In this document: positions 1-8,303 of the stretch, piece after piece
Layout: each line of letters begins with the position of its first letter
Position numbering within the stretch: position 1 is the first letter of the stretch
From: a bacterium
GTDB taxonomy: Bacteria > Verrucomicrobiota > Verrucomicrobiia > Limisphaerales > J093
Assembly (NCBI GenBank): GCA_021780105.1
Contig: JAJXZJ010000064.1
Location: 124,001 to 188,000 of the forward strand
DNA length: 64,000 nucleotides
Reading direction: 5' to 3'
The notes under the pieces: generated by a model
Databases searched by the model: none
Told to the model about the DNA's origin: nothing
The model's input: the letters and a program-made list of their open reading frames with translations, nothing else
Made by a program: the position numbers and the translations under genes

Positions 1-687
1 TTCGCCGCCGGCAAGGTGAAGGTCATCGCCGGCACCGGCGCGAACTCCACCAGCGAGGCGATTTATCTTACCAAGGCGGCCGAGGAAGCCGGCGCCGACG
101 GTTCGCTCCAGGTCGCGCCGTATTACAACCGGCCCACGCAAGAAGGGTTGTTCCAGCATTTCCACGCCGTTGCCCGCGCCACCAAACTGCCGCTTGTGCT
201 CTACAGTATTCCGGGCCGGTGCGGCGTCGAAATCGCCGTGGACACCGTGGCCCGGCTCGCACGCGAGGACGCCAATATCGTCGCCATCAAGGAAGCCGGC
301 GGCAACGCGGACCGCGTCAGCCAGCTCCGCGCCGCCTGCGGACCCAGGTTCACCATCCTCAGCGGCGACGACGCGCTCACGCTCCCGTTCATGGCCGTGG
401 GCGCCGACGGCGTGATCAGCGTGGCGTCGAACGTCATTCCGCGCGACGTGAGCCGCATGGTCGCCGCCTTCGCCGCGGGCAAGCCGGCGGACGCGCTGAA
501 ATTGCACGCCCGTTGCTACCCGCTGTTCAAGGACCTGTTCATCGAAACCAACCCGGTCCCGGTCAAAACCGCGCTGGCGTTGATGGGCATGATGGAAGAC
601 GAACTGCGCCTGCCGTTGGTGCCGCTCAGCCCGGCCAACCACGAGAAACTGGTGAAGACGCTGCAGGCGTGCGGTGTCATCCGGTGA
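1..687 (+). CDS. dapA: 4-hydroxy-tetrahydrodipicolinate synthase, 5' end missing
   Basis: This is the C-terminal part of DapA, the TIM-barrel aldolase that condenses pyruvate with aspartate semialdehyde in lysine/diaminopimelate synthesis. The frame is open from base 1, so the gene starts outside the window. Visible family motifs are GTGANST, the YYNRP stretch with the conserved catalytic Tyr, and VAIKEAGGN, which carries the Schiff-base lysine. The C-terminal NPVPVKTAL segment is also typical. The next gene is dapB, the following step in the same pathway, which supports the assignment. The cytoplasmic location is inferred from the family. Confidence 0.95.
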   Translation, partial: FAAGKVKVIAGTGANSTSEAIYLTKAAEEAGADGSLQVAPYYNRPTQEGLFQHFHAVARATKLPLVLYSIPGRCGVEIAVDTVARLAREDANIVAIKEAGGNADRVSQLRAACGPRFTILSGDDALTLPFMAVGADGVISVASNVIPRDVSRMVAAFAAGKPADALKLHARCYPLFKDLFIETNPVPVKTALALMGMMEDELRLPLVPLSPANHEKLVKTLQACGVIR

Positions 688-793
688 ACGCCAGAATGCA
701 AAATTCGAAATCCATAATGGCACCGCTGGCATCGGACGGCTTCCCGGCAGCCCGCAACCTCCGAACCTCAAATTTCGCACCTCGCCCCTCACA
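688..793. other. dapA-dapB spacer with low-GC filler sequence
   Basis: This 106-base spacer is AT-richer than its surroundings and contains short GAAATCC-type words around 705-715. The same words reappear upstream of and at the start of folK (about 1590-1615). An open frame runs through the spacer into dapB, but it lacks similarity to DapB, so it was not taken as coding. Confidence 0.4.
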
Positions 794-1528
794 ATGACCC
801 GCATCATCATCGTCGGCGCCAAAGGCCGCATGGGGCAGGCGCTCGTCGCCTGCGCCCGCCAGCACCCGGAACTCCAGGTCGTCGGCCAGATTGACCAGGG
901 TGACGATCTCGCCGCCGGCATCGCGCAGTGCGACGCCGTGATCGAATTCAGCTTTCACCAGGTCACGGCCGGCGTGGCCGCGCTCTGCGCCGCGCAGCGC
1001 AAGGCGCTCGTCATTGGCACCACCGGCCACACGGAGCAGGAAAGGTCCCAGATCACGGCGACGCGCGCGCAGATTCCCATCGTCTGGACCTCGAACTACT
1101 CCACCGGCGTCAACACGCTGTTCTGGCTCACGCGCAAGGCGGCGGAAATCCTCGGCCCCGGCTTCGATCTCGAAGTCGTGGAAATGCACCACCGTTTGAA
1201 AAAGGACGCACCGAGCGGCACCGCCGTCACACTGGCGGGAATCCTCGCCGACGTGCGCCGCGTGCAACTCAAGGACGTCGTGCGCCACGGCCGGCAGGGT
1301 TTGGTGGGCGAGCGCACCGCCGCGGAGATCGGCATTCACTCGCTGCGCGGCGGCGACGTCGTCGGCGACCACACCGTCGTTTTTGCCGCGAACGGCGAGC
1401 GCGTGGAGCTGACGCACAAGGCTTCCAGCCGCGACACGCTTGCCCACGGCGCCCTGCGCGCCGCGGCCTGGGCGGTCGGCCGGGCGCCGGGCCTCTACGA
1501 CATGCAGGATGTGCTGGGGCTGAAATAA
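794..1528 (+). CDS. dapB: 4-hydroxy-tetrahydrodipicolinate reductase
   Basis: DapB reduces the product of DapA with NAD(P)H in the diaminopimelate/lysine pathway. The 244-residue product has the N-terminal nucleotide-binding loop GAKGRMGQ immediately after the start, GTTGHTEQE, and the signature EMHHRLKKDAPSGTA with the catalytic His and Lys. The length is usual for the family. The frame is open to 674, but the ATG at 794 places the Rossmann strand (TRIIIVGAKG) at the N terminus as in all DapB proteins, so 794 was chosen. The gene follows dapA and probably shares its transcript. Confidence 0.95.
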   Translation: MTRIIIVGAKGRMGQALVACARQHPELQVVGQIDQGDDLAAGIAQCDAVIEFSFHQVTAGVAALCAAQRKALVIGTTGHTEQERSQITATRAQIPIVWTSNYSTGVNTLFWLTRKAAEILGPGFDLEVVEMHHRLKKDAPSGTAVTLAGILADVRRVQLKDVVRHGRQGLVGERTAAEIGIHSLRGGDVVGDHTVVFAANGERVELTHKASSRDTLAHGALRAAAWAVGRAPGLYDMQDVLGLK

Positions 1529-1573
1529 ATCTGGTTGGCGGTTGCGGGTTGCGAGATGGAGTTTGCCAGCGTG

Positions 1574-2110
1574 ATGGTCGGTAAATCTGAAATCCAAACT
1601 CCGAAATCCGAAATCGCCATCGTTGCCATCGGTTCCAACCTTGGCGATTCGCCGGTGCTCGTTTGCCGCGCCATCGGCCGGCTCCAGGAATTGTCCGACC
1701 AACCGCTGCTGGTTTCCTCGCTCTGGCAAAGCACGCCGGTGGATTGCCCGCCCGGCTCGCCGCTCTTCGTCAACGCCGTCGTCGGGCTGTTTCCCCGCGC
1801 CAGTGAAACACCGGAAACGCTGCTGGCCAGGCTTCAGGCGTTTGAGACGGCGTTCGGCCGCCGGCCCAAGCAGGTCTTGAACGAGCCGCGGCCGCTGGAC
1901 CTGGACCTCATTGCGTTCGGCAGCGCAACCCGGCGCAACCCGGCGCTCACCCTGCCGCATCCACGGGCGGGCCAGCGCCGGTTCGTGCTGGCGCCGCTGG
2001 CGGAGATCGCCGCGGAGTTCGTCCTGCCCGGCCAGCCGGCCACGGTCGCCGCGCTCCTGGCGGCGCTGCCGTCCGCCGAAATGCTCCGCAAACTCCCGGC
2101 CGACGCCTGA
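1574..2110 (+). CDS. folK: 2-amino-4-hydroxy-6-hydroxymethyldihydropteridine diphosphokinase
   Basis: FolK (HPPK) transfers pyrophosphate from ATP to hydroxymethyl-dihydropterin in folate synthesis. Motifs seen are AIVAIGSNLGD at the N terminus, FGRRPK, the metal and ATP site RPLDLDLIAFG, and HPRAGQRRFVLAPL. The start is uncertain: TTG 1535, ATG 1556, GTG 1571 and ATG 1574 are all in frame. A GGAG at 1558-1561 sits at a usable distance from 1571/1574, and residues before 1574 have no family similarity, so 1574 was chosen. Even then about ten extra residues, encoded by repeat-like filler, precede the conserved domain. Confidence 0.88.
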   Translation: MVGKSEIQTPKSEIAIVAIGSNLGDSPVLVCRAIGRLQELSDQPLLVSSLWQSTPVDCPPGSPLFVNAVVGLFPRASETPETLLARLQAFETAFGRRPKQVLNEPRPLDLDLIAFGSATRRNPALTLPHPRAGQRRFVLAPLAEIAAEFVLPGQPATVAALLAALPSAEMLRKLPADA

Positions 2111-2173
2111 CCCGGCCGCCTCGCCATTAGCAACACTTGCTATATTCAGAAGGCGTGGCAATATTGGCGCGTT

Positions 2174-2476
2174 ATGACGACACCGAAGATCATTGCCTAT
2201 TTGAAACCGACCTGCGGCTGGAGCAACGGCGTCCGGGCCGTGTTGACCAAATACAATCTGCCGTTCGAGGACCGCAACATCATGGCCAATCCCGCCGCCC
2301 GGCAGGAGATGCTGGCCAAAAGCGGCCAGCCGCTTAGCCCCTGCGTGGAAATTGACGGCCGGATGCTGGCCGACGTCAGTGGCGAGGAAGTCGAGGCGTT
2401 CCTGGTGGCGAACCATCTCGTGGCGGCCAACGACGAACCGGCCGGCGTGCCCATCAACGCCGGCTGTCCTGACTGA
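2174..2476 (+). CDS. Glutaredoxin-like protein with CGWS active site
   Basis: This is a 100-residue cytoplasmic glutaredoxin-fold protein. The start of the first helix carries TCGWS, a monothiol-type CxxS variant in place of CPYC. LSPCVEIDG stands where the cis-proline TVP and the following strand occur in glutaredoxins. Monothiol glutaredoxins often handle iron-sulfur clusters or glutathionylated proteins; the substrate here is unknown. It is monocistronic between folK and a divergent-function gene with its own promoter. Confidence 0.75.
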   Translation: MTTPKIIAYLKPTCGWSNGVRAVLTKYNLPFEDRNIMANPAARQEMLAKSGQPLSPCVEIDGRMLADVSGEEVEAFLVANHLVAANDEPAGVPINAGCPD

Positions 2477-2549
2477 TCCCGCGCGGTTCGGCACGGAAAT
2501 CCCGGCGCTGCGGTTGTCGCGCTGAGGCGATGGCGTTGCATGGCTGGTC

Positions 2550-2579
2550 TTGACCGGAAAAGGCCGGCGGGCGTAGCTT
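2550..2579 (+). promoter_or_regulatory. Candidate sigma-70 promoter for the TIM-barrel gene
   Basis: TTGACC at 2550-2555 and TAGCTT at 2574-2579 are separated by 18 bases. The predicted transcript would start near 2586, about 45 bases before the ATG at 2631. The match is by eye only. A similar TAGCNT -10 box occurs at 17352. Confidence 0.4.
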
Positions 2580-2630
2580 TGCGCCCGCAATGCCAAATGT
2601 TCGGTCAATACCAAGGAAAAATATCCAGCC

Positions 2631-3482
2631 ATGAATCGTATTTCATCCTCCACATTTTCCCGTCGTGAGTTCTTCCGCGCGGGCGCCGTCGGCGTCGCCG
2701 GGGTCGCCTTCGGTCTTCAGGCCATCGCGCAAACCGCCTCCGGCCGGAAGATTCCGGTCGGACTTCAGCTCTATTCCGTGCGCGATCAATGCGCCAAGGA
2801 TCTGCCCGGCACGCTGGCCGCGGTCGCGAAGATCGGCTACCAGCACGTCGAGTTCGCCGGCTATTACGACCGCAGCGCGAAAGAACTGCGCCAGATGCTC
2901 GATGACAACGGGCTGAAGGCGTGCGGCACACACACGCCCTACGAATCCGTGCAGGGCGACAAGCTGAAGGAAACCATCGAGTTCAACCACGTCATCGGCA
3001 ACCGCTTCCTCATCGTGCCCTGGATGGAGGGCAAGTCGAAGCAGGCCTGGCTCGAGCACGCGAAGCTGTTCAACGAAATCTCCGCGAAAGTTCGGCCGGA
3101 GGGGCAGTTCGTCGGCTATCACGCCCACGCCCACGACTTCGAGAAATTCGACGGCGAGTCGGCTTGGGACATCTTCTTCGGCAACACCAAACCCGAAGTC
3201 ATCATGCAGCTCGACACGAGCAACTGCCGTGACGGCGGAGCCGATCCGGTGGCCGTCCTGAAACAATATCCCGGCCGCGCGCGGAGCATCCACATCAAGG
3301 CCAGTGGCGGCGGCCCGGAAGCGGTGATCGGCGAAGACAAGGTGGACTGGCCGGCGGTTTTCGCCTGGTGCGAAAGCCAAGGCGGCACGCAGGTCTATGT
3401 GGTGGAGCACGAGAGCAGCAAGGACCCGGTTGACGCCGCGCGCCGCAACTTCGAGGCGCTGAGAAAAATGGGCAAAGTCTGA
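2631..3482 (+). CDS. Tat-exported sugar phosphate isomerase/epimerase-family TIM barrel
   Basis: This 283-residue protein begins with a twin-arginine leader: FSRREFFRAG is followed by a hydrophobic stretch ending near AIAQT. The mature part is an AP-endonuclease-2/xylose-isomerase-like TIM barrel (PVGLQLYSVRDQC at strand 1, HVEFAGYY, FVGYHAHAHDFEKF, MQLDTSNC, SIHIKASGG and VEHES), with the expected metal-ligand His, Asp and Glu positions. Such proteins are abundant in Verrucomicrobia and Planctomycetes, and their substrates are mostly unknown. Periplasmic location is predicted from the leader. Confidence 0.85.
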   Translation: MNRISSSTFSRREFFRAGAVGVAGVAFGLQAIAQTASGRKIPVGLQLYSVRDQCAKDLPGTLAAVAKIGYQHVEFAGYYDRSAKELRQMLDDNGLKACGTHTPYESVQGDKLKETIEFNHVIGNRFLIVPWMEGKSKQAWLEHAKLFNEISAKVRPEGQFVGYHAHAHDFEKFDGESAWDIFFGNTKPEVIMQLDTSNCRDGGADPVAVLKQYPGRARSIHIKASGGGPEAVIGEDKVDWPAVFAWCESQGGTQVYVVEHESSKDPVDAARRNFEALRKMGKV

Positions 3483-3565
3483 CGCCCGCGGCCGCAGGAA
3501 ACCGGACGCGTTTGACGTTTTACCGCCCGCTGGACAAATCCGGCGGGCGGTTCCATTTTGTCCGC

Positions 3566-4141
3566 ATGGCATTGACACCTTCCACCATGCTGCCGCTGGG
3601 AACGCCGGCCCCGGATTTCGCGCTGCCGGACACGGCCGGCAAAACGGTCCGACTCGCCGACCTCGCCGCCGCGCCGGCGCTCGTCGTTGTTTTCATGTGC
3701 AATCATTGTCCCTACGTGAAACACCTGCGCGAAGGCCTGGCCCAATTCGCGAGCGACGTCCAGGCACGCGGCGTCGCCGTCGTGGGCATTAACGCCAACG
3801 ATGTCGAGGATTATCCCGAAGACAGCCCGGCGAAAATGGCGGCGGAAGTGCGCGCCGTCGGCTACACGTTTCCATATTTGTTCGACGCCACGCAGGCAAC
3901 CGCCCGCGCCTACCGCGCCGCTTGCACGCCGGACTTCTTTCTCTTCGACGCGCAACGGCGGCTGGCTTACCGCGGCCAGTTTGACGACAGCCGCCCCGGC
4001 AACGGCTTGCCGGTCACCGGCCGCCATCTGCGCGCGGCAGTGGACGCCGTGCTCGCCGGGCAGCCGGTTTCGTCCAACCAGAAGCCAAGCATGGGCTGCA
4101 ACATCAAGTGGAAGGCTGGCAACGAACCGGATTACTTCTGA
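3566..4141 (+). CDS. Thioredoxin-fold redoxin (AhpC/TSA, peroxiredoxin-like)
   Basis: This 191-residue protein starts with MLPLGTPAPDFALPD, the usual N terminus of redoxins. VFMCNHCPYVKHL carries a CxxC that marks the peroxiredoxin-like thioredoxin subgroup, and PDFFLFD and YRGQFDDSRP follow in conserved positions. There is no signal peptide. It probably reduces peroxides or disulfides in the cytoplasm. The frame opens at 3512, but the extra 18 residues are not family-like, so the ATG at 3566 was chosen. Confidence 0.85.
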   Translation: MALTPSTMLPLGTPAPDFALPDTAGKTVRLADLAAAPALVVVFMCNHCPYVKHLREGLAQFASDVQARGVAVVGINANDVEDYPEDSPAKMAAEVRAVGYTFPYLFDATQATARAYRAACTPDFFLFDAQRRLAYRGQFDDSRPGNGLPVTGRHLRAAVDAVLAGQPVSSNQKPSMGCNIKWKAGNEPDYF

Positions 4142-4228
4142 GCCAACCGACCGGCACTCCGCGCAAGCCGCCGCACACGTGGTCATTTTGTATGGCCGGC
4201 GGCGCGGCCTTTGGTTAGGTTGCCGGGC

Positions 4229-6436
4229 ATGACCTCTGGACGACTCAGCCTGGCGCGGATCAGCGCAACGGTTTTTCTCCTCGCCCTCGCACTGTCAGCC
4301 ACGGCCGCCGGCCCGCGTGCGCTTCCGCCCGGTCAGTTGCCCGACGACGTTCGCCTCGGACCGCTCAAGGACCTCGACGGCTACTTTCCTTTTACGCCAC
4401 CGAAGTCGCCCACCGAGTGGGCACACCGCGCCGAGCGCGTGCGCCGGCAGATGCTTGTGGCGCTGGACCTGTGGCCGATGCCGACGCGAACGCCGCTGAA
4501 CGCCGTGATTCACGGCCGCGTCGAGCGCGACGATTACACGGTGGACCGGGTGTATTTCGAAAGCGTGCCGGGCTTTTTCGTCACCGGCAGCCTGTTCCGC
4601 CCCAAGACCGGCGGGCGGCATCCGGCGGTGCTTTGTCCGCACGGGCATTGGGACGACGGCCGGTTTCATGACGAGGGCCTGGATGGCGTGCGAAAAGAAA
4701 TCGCCGCCGGCGCGGAACATTTCGAGGAAGGCGGGCGCAGCATTCTCCAGGCGCGATGCGTGGAACTCGCCCGCCTGGGCTGCGTGGTGTTCCTCTACGA
4801 CATGATCGGCTACGCCGACAGCCAGCAAATTCCGCAGTCGCTGGCGCACGGTTTTTCGAAACAGCGGCCGGAGATGAACACCACGGAAAACTGGGGCCTG
4901 TTCAGCCCGCAGGCCGAGGCGCATTTCCAGAGCGTCATGGGTCTGCAAACGTGGGACTCGATCCGCGCGCTGGATTTCCTCACGAGCCTGCCGGACGTGG
5001 ACCCGCAGCGCGTGGCGGTCACCGGCGCCAGCGGCGGCGGCACGCAAACATTCATCCTGTGCGCGCTGGACCCGCGGCCCGCCGTGGCCTTCCCCGCCGT
5101 GATGGTGTCCACCGCGATGCAAGGCGGCTGCACCTGTGAAAATGCCTGCGACCTGCGCGTCCGCACCGGCAACGTCGAGTTCGCCGCGCTCTTCGCCCCC
5201 AAGCCGCTCGGCATGACCGCCGCGAACGACTGGACCAAGGAAATGCCAACGAAAGGCTTTCCCCAGTTGCAGCAACTTTTCGCCATGCTCGGTGCGCCGC
5301 AAAATGTGATGCTCGCGCCGCATCTCGAATTCGGCCACAACTACAATGCCGTCAGCCGCGCCGCGATGTATGCGTGGATGGACCGCCAACTTCACCTCGG
5401 CGCGAAGGAACCGATCGTCGAACGCGATTACCACCGGCTCAGCCGTGCCGAGTTGACCGTGTGGGACGCCCAGCACCCGGCACCGGCGGGCGGGCCAGAC
5501 TTCGAGCGCAAGCTGCTGCGCTGGCTGAACGACGACGCGCAGAAATCCCTTGCCGCGGCCGAGCAATCGCGGGCGGCGTTTCAGAAGACCTTCGGCGGCG
5601 GCATCGGCATCGTCATCGGCCGGACGCTCAGCGAAGTCGGCGACGTGGAATGGCAGACCAGGAATCGCGTTGACCACGGCGTTTTTACCGAGGAAAGCGG
5701 CCTCGTCCGCAACCGCTCGCACAACGAGGAATTGCCGGCGGTGATCCTGCGGCCAAAATCCGTGAAGCGCCCGCCGGTGCTCTGGATTGACGCGGACGGC
5801 AAGACCGGCTTGTTCGCGGCCGATGGCGAAACGCGCGCCGAAATCCAACAACTGCTCGCCGCCGGCGCGCCGGTCATCGGCGTGGACCTGCTGTTCCAGA
5901 GCGAATTTCTGACCGACGGGAAGCCGGTCACCCAGACGCGGCGCGTGAACAATCCGCGCGAGGCGGCGGCCTACACGTTTGGCTACAACGATTCGCTGTT
6001 TGCCCAGCGCGTTCACGACATCCTCACCGTCGTGAAAATTGCGCAGGCGGAATTCAGTGCCAGGCGCGTCAGCGTCGTCGCTCTGGCGGGTGCCGGGCCG
6101 TGGGTCGCGGCGGCGTGCGCGGTCGGCGAGGACGGCATCGGCGCGGCGGCGGTGGACACCCGCAGCTTCCGGTTCGGCCAGGTGCTGGACCTGCGCGATC
6201 CGAATTTCCTGCCCGGCGGCGCCAAATACGGCGACGTGCCCGGCATGTTGGCGTTGCACGCGCCGCGACCGTTGTGGCTGGCCGGCGAGACGCCGGCGGG
6301 CGCTGAACTTGTCCGCCGGCAATATCAGCGAGTGCGCGCCGACCGGCTCACGGAGTATCGTGGCGGAGCAGATCAGGAAACTCTCGCGGCCGTGAGGTGG
6401 TTGCTTGCCCGCGGCACACGAGCGGCGGCAAACTGA
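4229..6436 (+). CDS. Secreted alpha/beta-hydrolase, acetyl-xylan-esterase-like
   Basis: This 735-residue protein has an N-terminal signal peptide (hydrophobic stretch ending ALSATAAG). The first hydrolase domain shows the oxyanion-region PHGHWDDGR and the nucleophile elbow VTGASGGG, with the Ser at about residue 270, followed by the His-bearing HLEFGHNYN. A second, hydrolase-like half (PPVLWIDADGK, GVDLLFQSEF) lacks an obvious nucleophile elbow. This two-part layout occurs in large esterases annotated as acetyl-xylan-esterase-like. It is likely to remove acyl groups from polysaccharides in the periplasm; the substrate is inferred. The ATG at 4229 was chosen over TTG 4211 because the signal peptide follows directly. 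Confidence 0.75.
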   Translation: MTSGRLSLARISATVFLLALALSATAAGPRALPPGQLPDDVRLGPLKDLDGYFPFTPPKSPTEWAHRAERVRRQMLVALDLWPMPTRTPLNAVIHGRVERDDYTVDRVYFESVPGFFVTGSLFRPKTGGRHPAVLCPHGHWDDGRFHDEGLDGVRKEIAAGAEHFEEGGRSILQARCVELARLGCVVFLYDMIGYADSQQIPQSLAHGFSKQRPEMNTTENWGLFSPQAEAHFQSVMGLQTWDSIRALDFLTSLPDVDPQRVAVTGASGGGTQTFILCALDPRPAVAFPAVMVSTAMQGGCTCENACDLRVRTGNVEFAALFAPKPLGMTAANDWTKEMPTKGFPQLQQLFAMLGAPQNVMLAPHLEFGHNYNAVSRAAMYAWMDRQLHLGAKEPIVERDYHRLSRAELTVWDAQHPAPAGGPDFERKLLRWLNDDAQKSLAAAEQSRAAFQKTFGGGIGIVIGRTLSEVGDVEWQTRNRVDHGVFTEESGLVRNRSHNEELPAVILRPKSVKRPPVLWIDADGKTGLFAADGETRAEIQQLLAAGAPVIGVDLLFQSEFLTDGKPVTQTRRVNNPREAAAYTFGYNDSLFAQRVHDILTVVKIAQAEFSARRVSVVALAGAGPWVAAACAVGEDGIGAAAVDTRSFRFGQVLDLRDPNFLPGGAKYGDVPGMLALHAPRPLWLAGETPAGAELVRRQYQRVRADRLTEYRGGADQETLAAVRWLLARGTRAAAN

Positions 6437-6448
6437 GTTCGAGTTGCC

Positions 6449-8119
6449 ATGAACTTACAAATCGTTGGATTGAACCGCTTCCTCCGGCTGGCCGCGAACA
6501 CAGTCGTCATTGCCCTTCTCACCGCGCAGGTCGCACGCGCCGGCGTGATGGATGACCTCGCCAGGCCGCAGTCGGGTCGCTCGATGCGCGCCACGTCCAC
6601 GATGCGCATCGGCGAGGTGCGCCGCGGGCCGGCGTCGGAGCGCAAGATCAATCCCAAGGCCGAGCCGCGCGGCGATCTCGACGAGGCCAGCAACTGGGAC
6701 AACTTCAACGTCCCGCCCGGCGAAACGCACGTGATGCTGGACGAAAAAGGCCCCGGCGCGATCACGCACATCTGGCTCACGTTCCTCGGCCCGGAACCGC
6801 AGCCGTGGGCGCCGAAAGGCTCCGCGAACCATCAGGAGATGCTGCTGCGAATGTATTGGGATGGCAATCCGCGGCCCGCGGTCGAGGCGCCCGTGGGCGA
6901 TTTCTTCGCCAGTTGCTTCGGCAAACGCAGCGAGGTCATCAGCCTGCCGGTGGTCGTCGAGGACGGCGATTCCTACAATTCCTTCTGGCGGATGCCGTTC
7001 CGAAAATCGGCGCGGATTGAAATCGTCAACCAGAGCGACAAGCCCATCAGCCTGCTCTACTACAACATTGACTGGGTCAAGCTGGACAAGCTGCCGAAGG
7101 ACACACCCTACTTCTACGCGCAATACCGGCAGGAGTATCCGTGCCAGCACGGGAAGGATTACGTGATCCTCGACACCAAGGGCAAAGGCCATTACGTCGG
7201 CACGGTGCTCGCCGTGCGCACGCGCAGTCCGGCGTGGTTCGGCGAGGGCGACGAGAAAATCTACATTGACGGCGAGGCGAAGGCTTCGATCTGGGGCACG
7301 GGCACGGAAGACTATTTCCTCTCCGCCTGGGGATTGAAGAAAACCAGCACGCCCTACTTCGGCGTGCCTTACTTCGATCAATGGGGCATCGTGGGCGGCC
7401 ACACCAGCGCCTACCGCTGGCACCTGAACGATCCCATTGTCTTCAACAAGGGCATCAAGGTGACCATGGAACACTTCGGCTGGATTTCGCCGGACGAAAA
7501 TCCGCAGCACAAATCCACCAGTTGGAATGAGCGCGAAGACGACTACGCCAGCGTGGCGTTTTGGTATCAAACCGGCACGCCGACCTTCACCGCCCGCGCG
7601 CCGGACGCTCGCGAACGCACGTTGCCCAACCTGGATCGGGTGATCGCTTACGCGCGGGATTTCGCGGATGCGGCGCATCACGGCGCCGGTGAAACGACCG
7701 CCCAGCAACTCGAATCCTACGACGGTCCGCAACTGCTCTATCAACCCAAACAAGCCGGAGGCGCGTGGGTGGAGATTCCGTTCGAGGTGAAAAGGAAGGA
7801 ACCGCTGCGGCTGCTGTTGAACCTCACGAAGTCCTACGATTTCGGCCGCTATCAAGTCTTTCTCAATGGCGTCAAGCTGGGCGGAGTCATGGACGGCTAC
7901 AGCCCGCAGGTCGTCAACGAGGAGTTCCATCTGCTGGACTTCTGGCCGGAGCCAGGCACCTACACGCTGCGCCTGGAATGCGTCGGCCGGAACCCGGCGT
8001 CACAAGGTTACTACCTCGGTCTCGAATCCGTGCGCCTCCGCGAGCGGCGTCCGCGCGTAACCGAATACGGCTTCGACAAGGACACGGACTGGCGCAAAGA
8101 CCCGGTGCTTTACCAATAG
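6449..8119 (+). CDS. DUF2961 (GH172-family) protein, secreted
   Basis: The 556-residue product has a signal peptide (hydrophobic residues 14-28, ending QVARAG). The conserved DUF2961 core includes PGAITHIWLTF, MYWDGNPRPAVEAPVGDFF and the strongly conserved GTGTEDYF. DUF2961 is the fold of GH172, whose characterised members act on fructofuranosides and arabinofuranosides. A beta-sandwich-like region near the C terminus (residues about 430-530) may be a carbohydrate-binding part. It starts 12 bases after the esterase-like gene, so the two probably share a transcript. Confidence 0.85.
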   Translation: MNLQIVGLNRFLRLAANTVVIALLTAQVARAGVMDDLARPQSGRSMRATSTMRIGEVRRGPASERKINPKAEPRGDLDEASNWDNFNVPPGETHVMLDEKGPGAITHIWLTFLGPEPQPWAPKGSANHQEMLLRMYWDGNPRPAVEAPVGDFFASCFGKRSEVISLPVVVEDGDSYNSFWRMPFRKSARIEIVNQSDKPISLLYYNIDWVKLDKLPKDTPYFYAQYRQEYPCQHGKDYVILDTKGKGHYVGTVLAVRTRSPAWFGEGDEKIYIDGEAKASIWGTGTEDYFLSAWGLKKTSTPYFGVPYFDQWGIVGGHTSAYRWHLNDPIVFNKGIKVTMEHFGWISPDENPQHKSTSWNEREDDYASVAFWYQTGTPTFTARAPDARERTLPNLDRVIAYARDFADAAHHGAGETTAQQLESYDGPQLLYQPKQAGGAWVEIPFEVKRKEPLRLLLNLTKSYDFGRYQVFLNGVKLGGVMDGYSPQVVNEEFHLLDFWPEPGTYTLRLECVGRNPASQGYYLGLESVRLRERRPRVTEYGFDKDTDWRKDPVLYQ

Positions 8120-8303
8120 CCAGGGTTGAAATTGCCGGCGTGTCGCCACGTCCGCCGCGGCGCGCGGCAGCTCACCTTGCGGCGAGTGCTTATCGCCTTG
8201 ATCTTCGCCCAAGCGAGATCGCGATCTCCCGGTCTTTCTCACACGCGCCGCCACTTCTGCTTGAATCCGGCCGGGCGGAAAGCCATGCTCCGCGGCGTTT
8301 GAC
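8120..8303. other. Intergenic, nothing recognised
   Basis: These 184 bases lie between the GH172 gene and the protease gene. I see no gene, clear promoter or hairpin terminator. Confidence 0.5.
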
